64,000 nt of DNA. It comes from an uncultured Eubacteriales bacterium. GTDB lineage: Bacteria; Bacillota; Clostridia; Christensenellales; UBA1242. A program made the translations under genes and the position numbers. Numbering within the stretch: the first letter of the stretch is position 1; each line of letters opens with the position of its first letter. The notes below the pieces were generated by a model, which ran no database searches, was not told where the DNA came from, and saw nothing but the letters and a program-made list of their open reading frames with translations. The stretch covers positions 1 to 64,000 of the forward strand of contig CAPERS010000002.1 of the NCBI GenBank assembly GCA_948607205.1. The letters run 5' to 3'. Below, in pieces: positions 24,564-31,692 of the stretch.

Positions 24564-24725
24564 TGGAGCATTTCAGCGAGCGCTGACAGCTCCATTTGCA
24601 AAACAAAATTTTGCGCGTGTTTTATCAAAAACACGCAAAAATTTTATGAAATAAAATTTTTAATGGGCTTGCACTCCATAATGTCTGCTTTTGATTTTCG
24701 CATTTGATTTTGCGGAAATCAAAAA
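24564..24725. other. Cluster of hairpins in a 322-bp intergenic region
   Basis: The gene-free interval 24397-24718 holds a promoter near its left end and, from 24564 on, successive inverted repeats. TGGAGC/GCTCCA (24564-24594) encloses TCAGCG-AG-CGCTGA. Then come GCAAAA/TTTTGC (24598-24614), GCGTGTTTT/AAAACACGC (24615-24636), AAAATTTTAT/ATAAAATTTT (24638-24660), and a TGATTTTCGCA/TGCGGAAATCA pair with one G-T near the end. The third can act as a terminator only weakly. No coding frame is seen. It may be the 3' end of the HAD gene transcript or a separate structured element. Confidence 0.5.
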
Positions 24726-25297
24726 TTTTCAATTTTATATAAGATGTCATACCAACTATAACATCTTATAACTTTTTTATCAACTATATTTTCATTATAC
24801 TTTGCATCATAGCAAATAACATTTGTGATTTTTGATAATTTTTCAATATTTTTAGGTTTATCTTCAATCATGATATCTATTTTGTTCTCAATAATTTCTT
24901 TTTCTTTGTTTTTATCTGAAAATATTAGCTTAGTATATGGAATGTTATTTTCCTTCAGCCATTCAATAACAATCGTTCTCATTTGATTGGAAGTTATATC
25001 AGAATATGAAAGGTCAGAAATCCTATTTGTTATAATAAACACTTCATGTCCTTTTCTTAATAATTCTCCCAAAACCTCTCCAGCAAATCGTCTTGCCGGT
25101 TCTTTTATGTAGTCATAAATGGCGGTTTTCCAATATATATTATCTTGTTTTTCTGTGAGTTTAAAAACTTCGTATGTGCCATAACCTTTTGGATTGACTA
25201 ATGGTTTATTTAAGCCGTAAAAATATTTTCCACCACATTCAATTTCAAATTTTTCAATATCAGTCAAAACTCCGTCTATGTCAACGCCTATTCTCAC
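24719..25297 (-). CDS. HAD-family 5'-nucleotidase-like phosphatase
   Basis: The 192-residue protein starts with MRIGVDIDGVLTDIE, where both Asp residues of the HAD motif I (DxDGV) are present. HEVFIITNR is motif II, LIFSDKNKEK carries the Lys of motif III and IMIEDKPKNI is motif IV. The layout resembles 5'(3')-deoxyribonucleotidases of the NT5C group. It overlaps the GNAT gene by 17 bases, which suggests coupled expression. Confidence 0.85.
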   Translation of the reverse strand: MRIGVDIDGVLTDIEKFEIECGGKYFYGLNKPLVNPKGYGTYEVFKLTEKQDNIYWKTAIYDYIKEPARRFAGEVLGELLRKGHEVFIITNRISDLSYSDITSNQMRTIVIEWLKENNIPYTKLIFSDKNKEKEIIENKIDIMIEDKPKNIEKLSKITNVICYDAKYNENIVDKKVIRCYSWYDILYKIENF

Positions 25298-25832
25298 TTT
25301 TTGCCTCCATATACATTTTATAACCCTCTTCTTGCTCTTTTAGATGAAAGTTTAATCCCAAATATTTATTATTAAATTTTGGACAGACTTTATTGCAAAG
25401 TGACTTGCTATAAACCAAAACATTCGAAATATTTTCTTTGGAATAAGTTTCTTTAAAATCCATAACTTTATCATATAAAACACAAGCAGGAATGTTTGTG
25501 GACTCAGTATATAAACGAATATATTTATATCCCTCACACTTTGCCAATTCCATGGTTTTTAGCAATATTTGTTTTCCATAACCTTTTCCTCTAAATTTAG
25601 TTATTACTCCATACCAACCCACCCAAGCAACATTTTCCTCTTGCGTAAATTCATCTTCATAAATCCCTGTAATCCCAATAATTTCATTATTCTCAAAAAC
25701 AAGATAATATTTTTTTACATTGATAAAAGAATATAAATAATGTAAATATGCACAATCTTCATCCGAAAATATCTTCATTTGAACTTCTGTTGCAAGTAAT
25801 AAGTTGTCTTTTGAAATATCGACAAATTTCAT
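25281..25832 (-). CDS. GNAT-family N-acetyltransferase
   Basis: The 183-residue protein has the GNAT core: YYLVFENNEIIGITGIYEDE, VAWVGWYGVITKFRGKGYGK (acetyl-CoA pyrophosphate loop RGKGYG), YIRLYTES and an ACVLYDKVMDF C-terminal helix. It moves an acetyl group from acetyl-CoA to an amine; the substrate is not predictable. The neighbouring HAD gene overlaps its 3' end. Confidence 0.88.
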   Translation of the reverse strand: MKFVDISKDNLLLATEVQMKIFSDEDCAYLHYLYSFINVKKYYLVFENNEIIGITGIYEDEFTQEENVAWVGWYGVITKFRGKGYGKQILLKTMELAKCEGYKYIRLYTESTNIPACVLYDKVMDFKETYSKENISNVLVYSKSLCNKVCPKFNNKYLGLNFHLKEQEEGYKMYMEAKSENRR

Positions 25833-25869
25833 ATTTCCTCCTAAAAAGAATTTTTACATAATTTTTTTA

Positions 25870-26101
25870 AGTTAACGGTGGGAATCGTTCGGCAACAACG
25901 TTGCCAGTGGCTGAAGCACGCAACTCTTCTCCTCCTCTCTTCCAACCGCGAAAGCGGATAAGATGAAACTCGCGATTAATTTTCTGCGTGCTCTTCTTCG
26001 CACGAGAGTAGCGACAAATCGCGAGCGTTAGTGCGATTTCGTTTGGTCGCTGACGAGGGAATTAAGCGTCAATGTCGGAAAACTTTGCAAACGCAAAGTT
26101 G
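25870..26101. ncRNA. Candidate structured RNA beside tRNA-Thr
   Basis: This non-coding stretch is clearly richer in G+C than its neighbours and is packed with inverted repeats. They are GGCAAC-AAC-GTTGCC (25891-25905), CCGC-GAAA-GCGG (25946-25957, a GNRA tetraloop on the plus strand), CTCGCGATT/AATCGCGAG (25969-25977 with 26017-26025) enclosing CGTGC/GCACG, TGACG/CGTCA (26051-26071) and AACTTTGC-AAAC-GCAAAGTT (26081-26100). A competing pair AAATCGC/GCGATTT (26016-26039) excludes the long stem. I match it to no known RNA family. Transcription and strand are not established, but the GNRA loop suggests plus. Confidence 0.35.
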
Positions 26102-26126
26102 AGACCATAAAGCTTAAATTCACGAG

Positions 26127-26202
26127 TGGAGCTAACGGCGGGAATCGAACCCGCGACCTGTTGATTACGAATCAACTGCTCTACCGACTGAGCCACGTTA
26201 GC
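26127..26202 (-). tRNA. tRNA-Thr (anticodon CGT)
   Basis: On the minus strand the sequence folds as a full cloverleaf. The acceptor stem is GCTAACG/CGTTAGC, the D-arm GGCTCAGTCGGTAGAGC, the anticodon arm GTTGA-TTCGTAA-TCAAC (anticodon CGT), and the T-arm GCGGGTTCGAATCCCGC. The discriminator T and CCA are encoded (26127-26130). It reads ACG threonine codons. Confidence 0.96.
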
Positions 26203-26314
26203 ACGTCACAAACTTCGCTCAGGCTCGGCCTTATCTTCCAAGACCTCACTTATCGCTTGTTTGCTCCTTTATCTATGTGAAGAACCTCCAAAAAAAGATA
26301 ACTTGTAATTTGTT

Positions 26315-26343
26315 GTTATATTGACAATTTTATCATATCACAA
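26315..26343 (-). promoter_or_regulatory. Possible tRNA-Thr promoter
   Basis: TTGTGA (26343-26338) and TATAAC (26320-26315) on the minus strand are 17 bases apart, about 115 bases before the tRNA. The match is moderate, and no better promoter was noticed between this site and the tRNA. Nothing else was seen in 26203-26314. Confidence 0.3.
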
Positions 26344-26364
26344 CTTTGATGAGTTTTTGAATTT

Positions 26365-26883
26365 TTATAGAAAAAACGAGAAATAATTATCTTCGCTTTT
26401 CAGGTCTTCTTCGCTTTGTTTGAGAGCAAGTTCTTGAAAATCTGAAAGGCATTTTTTGCGCCACTCCTTATCCATTTTGTCAGGAGTGACAATTTTGAGT
26501 TCCCCAATTTCAACATATTTCATCAGTTCTGTATATGCATCTTCAATAAACTCTTTTTTCACAACCTTGGCGGTTTGGTTTGCTTTAAAGCAGTGCTTAT
26601 GACCACATTTTCGACTTTGGTCAACCGACTCAAAACCAACATCTTCAATTGTGTAGATATATGCACTTTTGCCTTTGACCATCTCATCGAATAAGTCTAA
26701 ATAAAACTGCAAAAACACTTCTTCGCCTTTGTGATTTGTCAAAAACAAATTTGGTTTTCCGCGCACTGCATAAGTGAGCGCCACAAGACGATTATCTGTC
26801 ACATAAACATTGCCATCCTCTGAATTTTCAGTTGTCAATTCTGTTAAATTTCCGTTTTTACTTCCGTGATAATACTTTTTCAT
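26365..26883 (-). CDS. Hypothetical protein, possible ADP-ribosyltransferase-like fold
   Basis: The 172-residue protein starts MKKYYHGSKNGNLTELT, with GNVYVTDNRLVALTYAVR soon after. The YYHGS and VYVTDN-ALTYA pattern recalls the NAD-binding half of ADP-ribosyltransferase-like folds and occurs in many clostridial proteins of about this size. I see KKEFIEDAYTELMKY in the C-terminal part, which is conserved in that group. Catalytic activity is unproven. It is last in an apparent operon with the deoxyribosyltransferase-like and SGNH genes. Confidence 0.6.
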   Translation of the reverse strand: MKKYYHGSKNGNLTELTTENSEDGNVYVTDNRLVALTYAVRGKPNLFLTNHKGEEVFLQFYLDLFDEMVKGKSAYIYTIEDVGFESVDQSRKCGHKHCFKANQTAKVVKKEFIEDAYTELMKYVEIGELKIVTPDKMDKEWRKKCLSDFQELALKQSEEDLKSEDNYFSFFL

Positions 26884-26895
26884 TTTGCCTCACAT

Positions 26896-27300
26896 CTATT
26901 TTATTTTGTTTAAATCTTCATTAATAACTTTTGGATTAAAGCCTATAAGTTCGTCTTTAAGCATTCCTTCTGGAAGTTCGTGCAAGAAAAATATTTTTTT
27001 ACCAAATCTGAATGCATCATATATTTCCAGAAAGGTTGCCCCACCAATATAGTTTTTCTTTTCGCCCTTATCAAAGTTCAAAACTAGAACGGAGTCCATG
27101 CTTTTGATAACCTCTTCGCTATGTTTTATCATGCTTGCCTTCCACTGTGCATGCTCTTTCGTGCCACGATATTTCGCCTCAGTTTCAGGACAGTTCCAAC
27201 AGTTTGGCATAAACACTTCATGACCCAAATTTTCAAGTTCGTCTTTATAAAACAAAAGTTTATCATAAAAAGCCTTACTGCAAACTAACAATATTTTCAT
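26896..27300 (-). CDS. Nucleoside 2-deoxyribosyltransferase-like protein
   Basis: The 134-residue protein has a Rossmann-like layout with MKILLVCSKAFYDKL at the start, HEVFMPNCWN, and MDSVLVLNFDKGEKKNYIGG followed by ATFLEIYDAFRFGKKIFFL. The last segment, with its Glu, is typical of the nucleoside 2-deoxyribosyltransferase and related nucleotide-processing proteins. The family either exchanges bases on deoxynucleosides or hydrolyses nucleotides. It is 12 bases from the next gene in both directions. Confidence 0.75.
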   Translation of the reverse strand: MKILLVCSKAFYDKLLFYKDELENLGHEVFMPNCWNCPETEAKYRGTKEHAQWKASMIKHSEEVIKSMDSVLVLNFDKGEKKNYIGGATFLEIYDAFRFGKKIFFLHELPEGMLKDELIGFNPKVINEDLNKIK

Positions 27301-27312
27301 AGTTTTTCTCCG

Positions 27313-27963
27313 TTAATTTTTCTTCAATTCCTCTTTAATCACCTTGCAGATTTTGTCTGCCAAAACTTTATGTGCTTCTTTGGTCATATGCACACCGTCT
27401 ATGCCTGTTTGTAAATCACTATTGTCAATATATAAAATTTTGTTTTTAAAATGATTTTTACACAATATGTTTAATTCTTTACTTTTCTTGCTTGCTCCTT
27501 TATATTTATCGCCTTTTTTGCAATACACAGCCGATTCAGATATCAATGGCAACCCAGAAATAATAATTTGGGGAGTTGATTTATCAATTTGAGATTTATA
27601 GTTTTTCACAAAATCAACATATTTATCTAGCATCTCAATAATATCTTTTGCTGAATTATTGAATGTGTTTTTTAATTCATTTGTTCCAAGCATTAAGATA
27701 ATGGCATCAATTTTATCATGCGTATCAAGGCAAGGTTTAAGATATGTCCAGCCATTTCTTCCTTCTTTTCCAGGTCGATTGTCATCTGAAAAAAGCGTTC
27801 TTGAATTTAAACCTTCTTCAATAATCTCAATTCCACCCCCGATTTGCTTTTGCAAAAGTTTCGTCCATCTTTCATTTTCATTATATCTCAAATGGTCAGA
27901 GCCAGAAATATAACCCCACGTGTTTGAGTCGCCATAGCAAAGGATTCTCAATTTTCCTTTCAT
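27313..27963 (-). CDS. SGNH/GDSL-type hydrolase
   Basis: The 216-residue protein has block I LCYGDSNTWGYISG (nucleophile Ser in GDSN), an oxyanion Gly in EEGLNSRT, block III AIILMLGTNELK (Asn) and block V GIDGVHMTKEAH (catalytic Asp and His). The group includes esterases and arylesterases acting on small acyl substrates. No signal peptide, so it works in the cytosol. It is first of three closely spaced genes. Confidence 0.9.
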   Translation of the reverse strand: MKGKLRILCYGDSNTWGYISGSDHLRYNENERWTKLLQKQIGGGIEIIEEGLNSRTLFSDDNRPGKEGRNGWTYLKPCLDTHDKIDAIILMLGTNELKNTFNNSAKDIIEMLDKYVDFVKNYKSQIDKSTPQIIISGLPLISESAVYCKKGDKYKGASKKSKELNILCKNHFKNKILYIDNSDLQTGIDGVHMTKEAHKVLADKICKVIKEELKKN

Positions 27964-27975
27964 ATTTCTCCCTCC

Positions 27976-29004
27976 TTAGACAAGTTTGAATGAGAGGCGT
28001 TCGTCTTCGACGTCGACGTCAATGACCTCGACTTTGACCTCTTCGTCGAGTTTGACTATTTGATAGATTTGCATTTGTTTATCTTCGGTGGCGTTATTTA
28101 TATGAAGCAGACCACTTGCTCCGTTTTCAAGAGCGATGATTGCTCCAAATTTCAAGATTTTGACAACTTTGCCAGAGTAGATTTCGCCAACTTTGAGTTC
28201 TTTTATTGCAAGTTTCTTTGGGCTATCGAGAAGAACTTTGATGCTGAGAGCCACTTTTTTGTTTGCCCTATCAAGTTCAATCACGCGAGCAGTGATTTCT
28301 TCGCCCTCGCTTATTGCGTCAGCTGGAGAAGACAGTTTTTGATATGAAATGTTTGAGATATGCAAAAAGCAGTCCACGCCGTCAACATCGACAAACGCGC
28401 CATAAGGCATAATTTTCTTGACCTTGCCTTTGACGATTTTATTGATAAAAATCGAGCTCCAAAACATATTTTCAGTTGTTTCTTTTATCTGCTCTGCAAG
28501 CATTTTGACGCTTCCGATAATTGATTTTTCTTCGCGCTTAATTTCAGTGACAACAGCGTCAAGTTGGGTGCCCACATATTTTCTTGGGTCTTTGACAAAG
28601 TTTGAAGAAATTTCTGAGATTGGAATGAAGATTTTATATTCGCCCATGCTTGAATGAAGTCCGCTTGCGTTGCCTTCGCTCACCACAAAAGAAAACTTGC
28701 TTCCAAGTTTGAGTTTGATTGCGTTTTGAGTGCCTATGATTTGGTCGTCGGCTTTTTTCTTTGACGCCTCGATAAGACCTTCCTCATTTTTAGTGCTTAT
28801 AATGATAACCTTAAACCTGTCGCCAATTTTGATTTCATCATAGTTTTCAAAATCATCGGCTGGAATAAAAGCGTCGTTTTTTCCGCCTATATTGAAAATC
28901 ACGCCGTCAGTTCTTTTCATAACGACAACGCCGTCAAAAGTTTGACCTTTTTTATAATTTGTAAAAGTTTTGTCAATTGCTGACATATCAAATTTTTCTT
29001 CCAT
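27976..29004 (-). CDS. S1-domain RNA-binding protein (RpsA-like)
   Basis: The 342-residue protein is made of about four S1 domains. The last two are the clearest: GKVKKIMPYGAFVDVDGVDC, FLHISNIS, and then SGKVVKILKFGAIIALENGA, SGLLHINN. The first (VVMKRTDGVIFNIGGKNDAF) and second are more divergent. It matches the short ribosomal protein S1 homologs of Bacillota, which bind mRNA or the ribosome and help initiation. No HMBPP reductase (ispH) fusion or neighbour is seen. A GGTAAAAAATT-like site precedes ATG. Confidence 0.85.
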   Translation of the reverse strand: MEEKFDMSAIDKTFTNYKKGQTFDGVVVMKRTDGVIFNIGGKNDAFIPADDFENYDEIKIGDRFKVIIISTKNEEGLIEASKKKADDQIIGTQNAIKLKLGSKFSFVVSEGNASGLHSSMGEYKIFIPISEISSNFVKDPRKYVGTQLDAVVTEIKREEKSIIGSVKMLAEQIKETTENMFWSSIFINKIVKGKVKKIMPYGAFVDVDGVDCFLHISNISYQKLSSPADAISEGEEITARVIELDRANKKVALSIKVLLDSPKKLAIKELKVGEIYSGKVVKILKFGAIIALENGASGLLHINNATEDKQMQIYQIVKLDEEVKVEVIDVDVEDERLSFKLV

Positions 29005-29064
29005 AATTTTTTACCTTATTTATCCTCTTGACTAAATTGTAACAAATTATAATATTTTTGTCAA

Positions 29065-29109
29065 AAAAAACTGCCTAGTTTGCAGTTTTTTCTTTTGTGC
29101 TTTAAGCAC
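29065..29109 (-). terminator. plsC terminator with palindrome at the stop codon
   Basis: AAAAAACTGC/GCAGTTTTTT (29065-29091) is a 10-bp stem with T-run. Just before it in transcription order is the palindrome GTGCTTTAAGCAC (29097-29109 on the plus strand), which contains the TAA of plsC. The same type of palindrome recurs around minD. Confidence 0.8.
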
Positions 29110-29752
29110 TTTTTATTTTATTATTTTCCTTTTTAAGTGATTTTTTATCATTTTTAAAAAACTCTTCACGGAGTTCATTCATTTTTTCGGCAATAATTTT
29201 TGCACACTCGTCAAGAGCGGTGCTGTCGAGTTTCCTGCCATAAAACTCCTCCAAAGTGAATGGCTTACCGAGAATAATTTGCGTTTTTTTGAAGGCTTTT
29301 GGCTTGCGAGAAATGAACATAGGAAGGATTGGCACTTTGGCTTTGATTGCGAACATTGCAGTGCCGTGTTTGACCTCGCCAAGTTCCATATTTTCGCTGT
29401 TTTTATTTCTCGTGCCCTCTGGAAAGATGACCAATTTTTTATTTTCTTTCAAAAGTTTCAAGCATGTTTTGATTGATGTTATATCGCTTGCTCCTCTATC
29501 GATTTTGACAGCGCCGATTGATTTTATTATTCCGCCAAAAAGTTTATTTTTGAAAAGTTCTTTTTTTGCAAGATAATATTTTTTCTCCCAAGTGTTGAGT
29601 GCGAAAATGACAGCGTCCATATTTGACGTATGATTGGAAGCGATTATTGCACCTTGTTTTTTTAGTCCTTTCAAGTTTTCTTTACCCTTGATTTTTGTTG
29701 GAAAAATCACTTTCATTGGAAGTGTGAAAAAAGTTTGAATGAATCTTAACAT
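29102..29752 (-). CDS. plsC: 1-acyl-sn-glycerol-3-phosphate acyltransferase
   Basis: The start at 29752 has GAGGAGGAGC directly upstream and overlaps the stop of the upstream flavoprotein by seven bases. The 216-residue protein has an N-terminal hydrophobic segment, the catalytic motif NHTSNMD (about 40-46), and VIFPEGTRN as the substrate-binding motif. It adds the second acyl chain to lysophosphatidic acid at the membrane, making phosphatidic acid. The C terminus is lysine-rich. Confidence 0.92.
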   Translation of the reverse strand: MLRFIQTFFTLPMKVIFPTKIKGKENLKGLKKQGAIIASNHTSNMDAVIFALNTWEKKYYLAKKELFKNKLFGGIIKSIGAVKIDRGASDITSIKTCLKLLKENKKLVIFPEGTRNKNSENMELGEVKHGTAMFAIKAKVPILPMFISRKPKAFKKTQIILGKPFTLEEFYGRKLDSTALDECAKIIAEKMNELREEFFKNDKKSLKKENNKIKSA

Positions 29753-30969
29753 TGCTCCTCCTCGATTATTGCTTTTGCGCAAGAATATGCTGTTGAAAAT
29801 GCCGTTTGCAGATTGAACCCACCTGTCAGACAGTCAACATCCAAAACCTCGCCAATAAAGTATAGCCCTTTTTGCAGTTTTGACTCCATGCTCTTAGGGT
29901 TTATTTCTTTAAGGTCAACTCCGCCACTTGTGACAATTCCACTTTCAAGCGGATAGAGTTTTGAAAAAGTCAGCGTAAAGTTTTTCAGCGTGTTTATAAT
30001 AGTCTTTCTTTCATTTACAGTGACCGAATTGACTTTTTTCTCGCCGTCAAGGCAAGTTTTGGTCAAAAACACTGGCACAAAGTTTTTTGGAAGAAGACCT
30101 CTCAAAATATATGCAAGGTTTTTGTTTTGATTAACAGAAAAGTCACGGAGTATTCTTGTTTCGAGTTCCTCTTCGCTGAGTGCTGGCTTAAAGTCAATGG
30201 CAAGCTCAACCTTTTGACAGCGATTAATAAAACTCGACATTGAAAGCACGATTGGTCCAGTGATGCCTTTATCGGTGAACATCATTTCTCCAAAGAGTAA
30301 TTTTTTCTTGCCGTCAAACTTGGCTTTCAGTTCAACATTTTTAAGTGGCAAACCCATTATGCTTGAAGCGAACTTATCTTTGATTTCAATTGCCGTTAGT
30401 GCGCCACATGGCTTTATAATATTATGCCCAAACTTTTTTGCAAATGCGTAGCCGTCGCCAGTGCTTCCAGTGAGCGAATAACTTTTTCCGCCAGTCGCAA
30501 CAATCACCTTCTCAAAGTGGGGCATTATGCCCTTACTGGTCGTGATAATGAATTTATTCGTCTTCTCATCAAAACGAAGGTCTTCAACTTTTTCGTTGAG
30601 TTTTATATTGCAATCTTTGCAGGTTTTAAGAAGTGTTTTGGTTACATCTGACGCCTTATCAGAAAGCGGAAAAACTCGGGACCCACGCTCTACTTTAAGT
30701 TTCAAACCATTTGCCTCGAAATAGTCAATTGTGTCTTGTGGAGAAAAGCGTCTTATCGCGCCCATCATGAACTTTTGACCATTGACGACGTTATTTAGAT
30801 ACTCCACAATAGAGCAATCATTTGTGAGGTTGCAACGACCTTTTCCGGTTATGTAAATCTTTTTGCCACACTTTTCGTTGCCGTCAAAAATGGTGACAGA
30901 CTGACCTTGACTTGCAAGAAGTCCACCTGCCATGAGTCCTGCTCCGCCACCACCGATTATCGCTATCAT
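29746..30969 (-). CDS. HI0933-family FAD-dependent oxidoreductase
   Basis: The 407-residue protein begins with a dinucleotide-binding fold, MIAIIGGGGAGLMAGGLLAS, followed by KCGKKIYITGKGRCNLTND, the marker of the HI0933/YhiN group. Further signs are PHFEKVIVATGGKSYSLTG and the C-terminal GGFNLQTAFSTAYSCA with GEVLDVDCLTGG. The reaction is not known, though a role in tRNA or cofactor modification has been suggested for relatives. It sits between the pseudouridine synthase and plsC with one-base to overlapping spacing. Confidence 0.9.
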   Translation of the reverse strand: MIAIIGGGGAGLMAGGLLASQGQSVTIFDGNEKCGKKIYITGKGRCNLTNDCSIVEYLNNVVNGQKFMMGAIRRFSPQDTIDYFEANGLKLKVERGSRVFPLSDKASDVTKTLLKTCKDCNIKLNEKVEDLRFDEKTNKFIITTSKGIMPHFEKVIVATGGKSYSLTGSTGDGYAFAKKFGHNIIKPCGALTAIEIKDKFASSIMGLPLKNVELKAKFDGKKKLLFGEMMFTDKGITGPIVLSMSSFINRCQKVELAIDFKPALSEEELETRILRDFSVNQNKNLAYILRGLLPKNFVPVFLTKTCLDGEKKVNSVTVNERKTIINTLKNFTLTFSKLYPLESGIVTSGGVDLKEINPKSMESKLQKGLYFIGEVLDVDCLTGGFNLQTAFSTAYSCAKAIIEEEQC

Positions 30970-31680
30970 TTATTTACCTCGCACCAGAAGATTGAGTTCA
31001 TCTTCAGTCAAGTCACGAAATTCTCCGCGTTTGAGTCCGCCAAGTTTGACTGAGCCAATCCTGACGCGCTTCAAAAGTTTTATATCTCTTCCGATTCCTT
31101 CAAACATGCGCCTAACCTGCCTGTTTTGACCTTCGTCGATAACGACTGAAAGCTTGGTTATCCCATTTTCAAATGACAGCCATTTCACATGCGCGCTTGG
31201 CATACGCTCGCCGTCTTTAACAACGCCCTTTCTTAAAACTGCAAGTTCACTTTCTTTGACTTCACCTTCAATGCTTACGCGATATTCTTTTTCAACCGCA
31301 TTTCTTGGATGTGCAATTCGGTTGGCAAAATCTCCGTCATTGGTTAAAAGCAGAAGCCCTTCAGTTTCATAGTCAAGTCTTCCGATTGAAAAAAGCCTTT
31401 CGGGAGAATCGATAAGATCATAAATTGTTTTTCTTCCCTTTTCGTCACTTGCTGTGCAGGTATAACCTTTTGGCTTGTTAAACTTGATGTAAACAAAGGA
31501 AGAAGGAAGGCAAATCGCCTTTCCTTCCACTGTCACCTTGTCTTTTTTTTCATTGACAGTGACGCCAAGTTCAGTAACCGTTTTTCCATTGACAGAAACC
31601 CTGCCATCTTTTATCAGTTCGTCACACTTGCGTCTTGACGCAACACCTGCGCCTGCCATGAATTTGTTGAGTCTTATCAT
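30970..31680 (-). CDS. 16S/23S rRNA pseudouridine synthase, RsuA/RluB family
   Basis: The 236-residue protein has an S4 RNA-binding domain (IRLNKFMAGAGVASRRKCDE) and then the catalytic segment SIGRLDYETEGLLLLTNDGD with the essential Asp. EGQNRQVRRMFEGIG is the third family motif. It turns a uridine in ribosomal RNA into pseudouridine; whether the target is 16S or 23S cannot be told here. It abuts the HI0933-family gene with no gap. Confidence 0.92.
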   Translation of the reverse strand: MIRLNKFMAGAGVASRRKCDELIKDGRVSVNGKTVTELGVTVNEKKDKVTVEGKAICLPSSFVYIKFNKPKGYTCTASDEKGRKTIYDLIDSPERLFSIGRLDYETEGLLLLTNDGDFANRIAHPRNAVEKEYRVSIEGEVKESELAVLRKGVVKDGERMPSAHVKWLSFENGITKLSVVIDEGQNRQVRRMFEGIGRDIKLLKRVRIGSVKLGGLKRGEFRDLTEDELNLLVRGK

Positions 31681-31692
31681 TTTTCAAACTTA

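Noticed and set aside
24695..24725. Terminator for the HAD phosphatase gene
   Set aside because: The TGATTTTCGCA/TGCGGAAATCA stem lacks a T-run in the direction of that gene, so it is listed only as part of the hairpin cluster.
26896..27963. Possible defence island with the ADP-ribosyltransferase-like, deoxyribosyltransferase-like and SGNH genes
   Set aside because: Each matches ordinary metabolic or housekeeping families, with no nuclease, helicase, TIR or membrane effector beside them.
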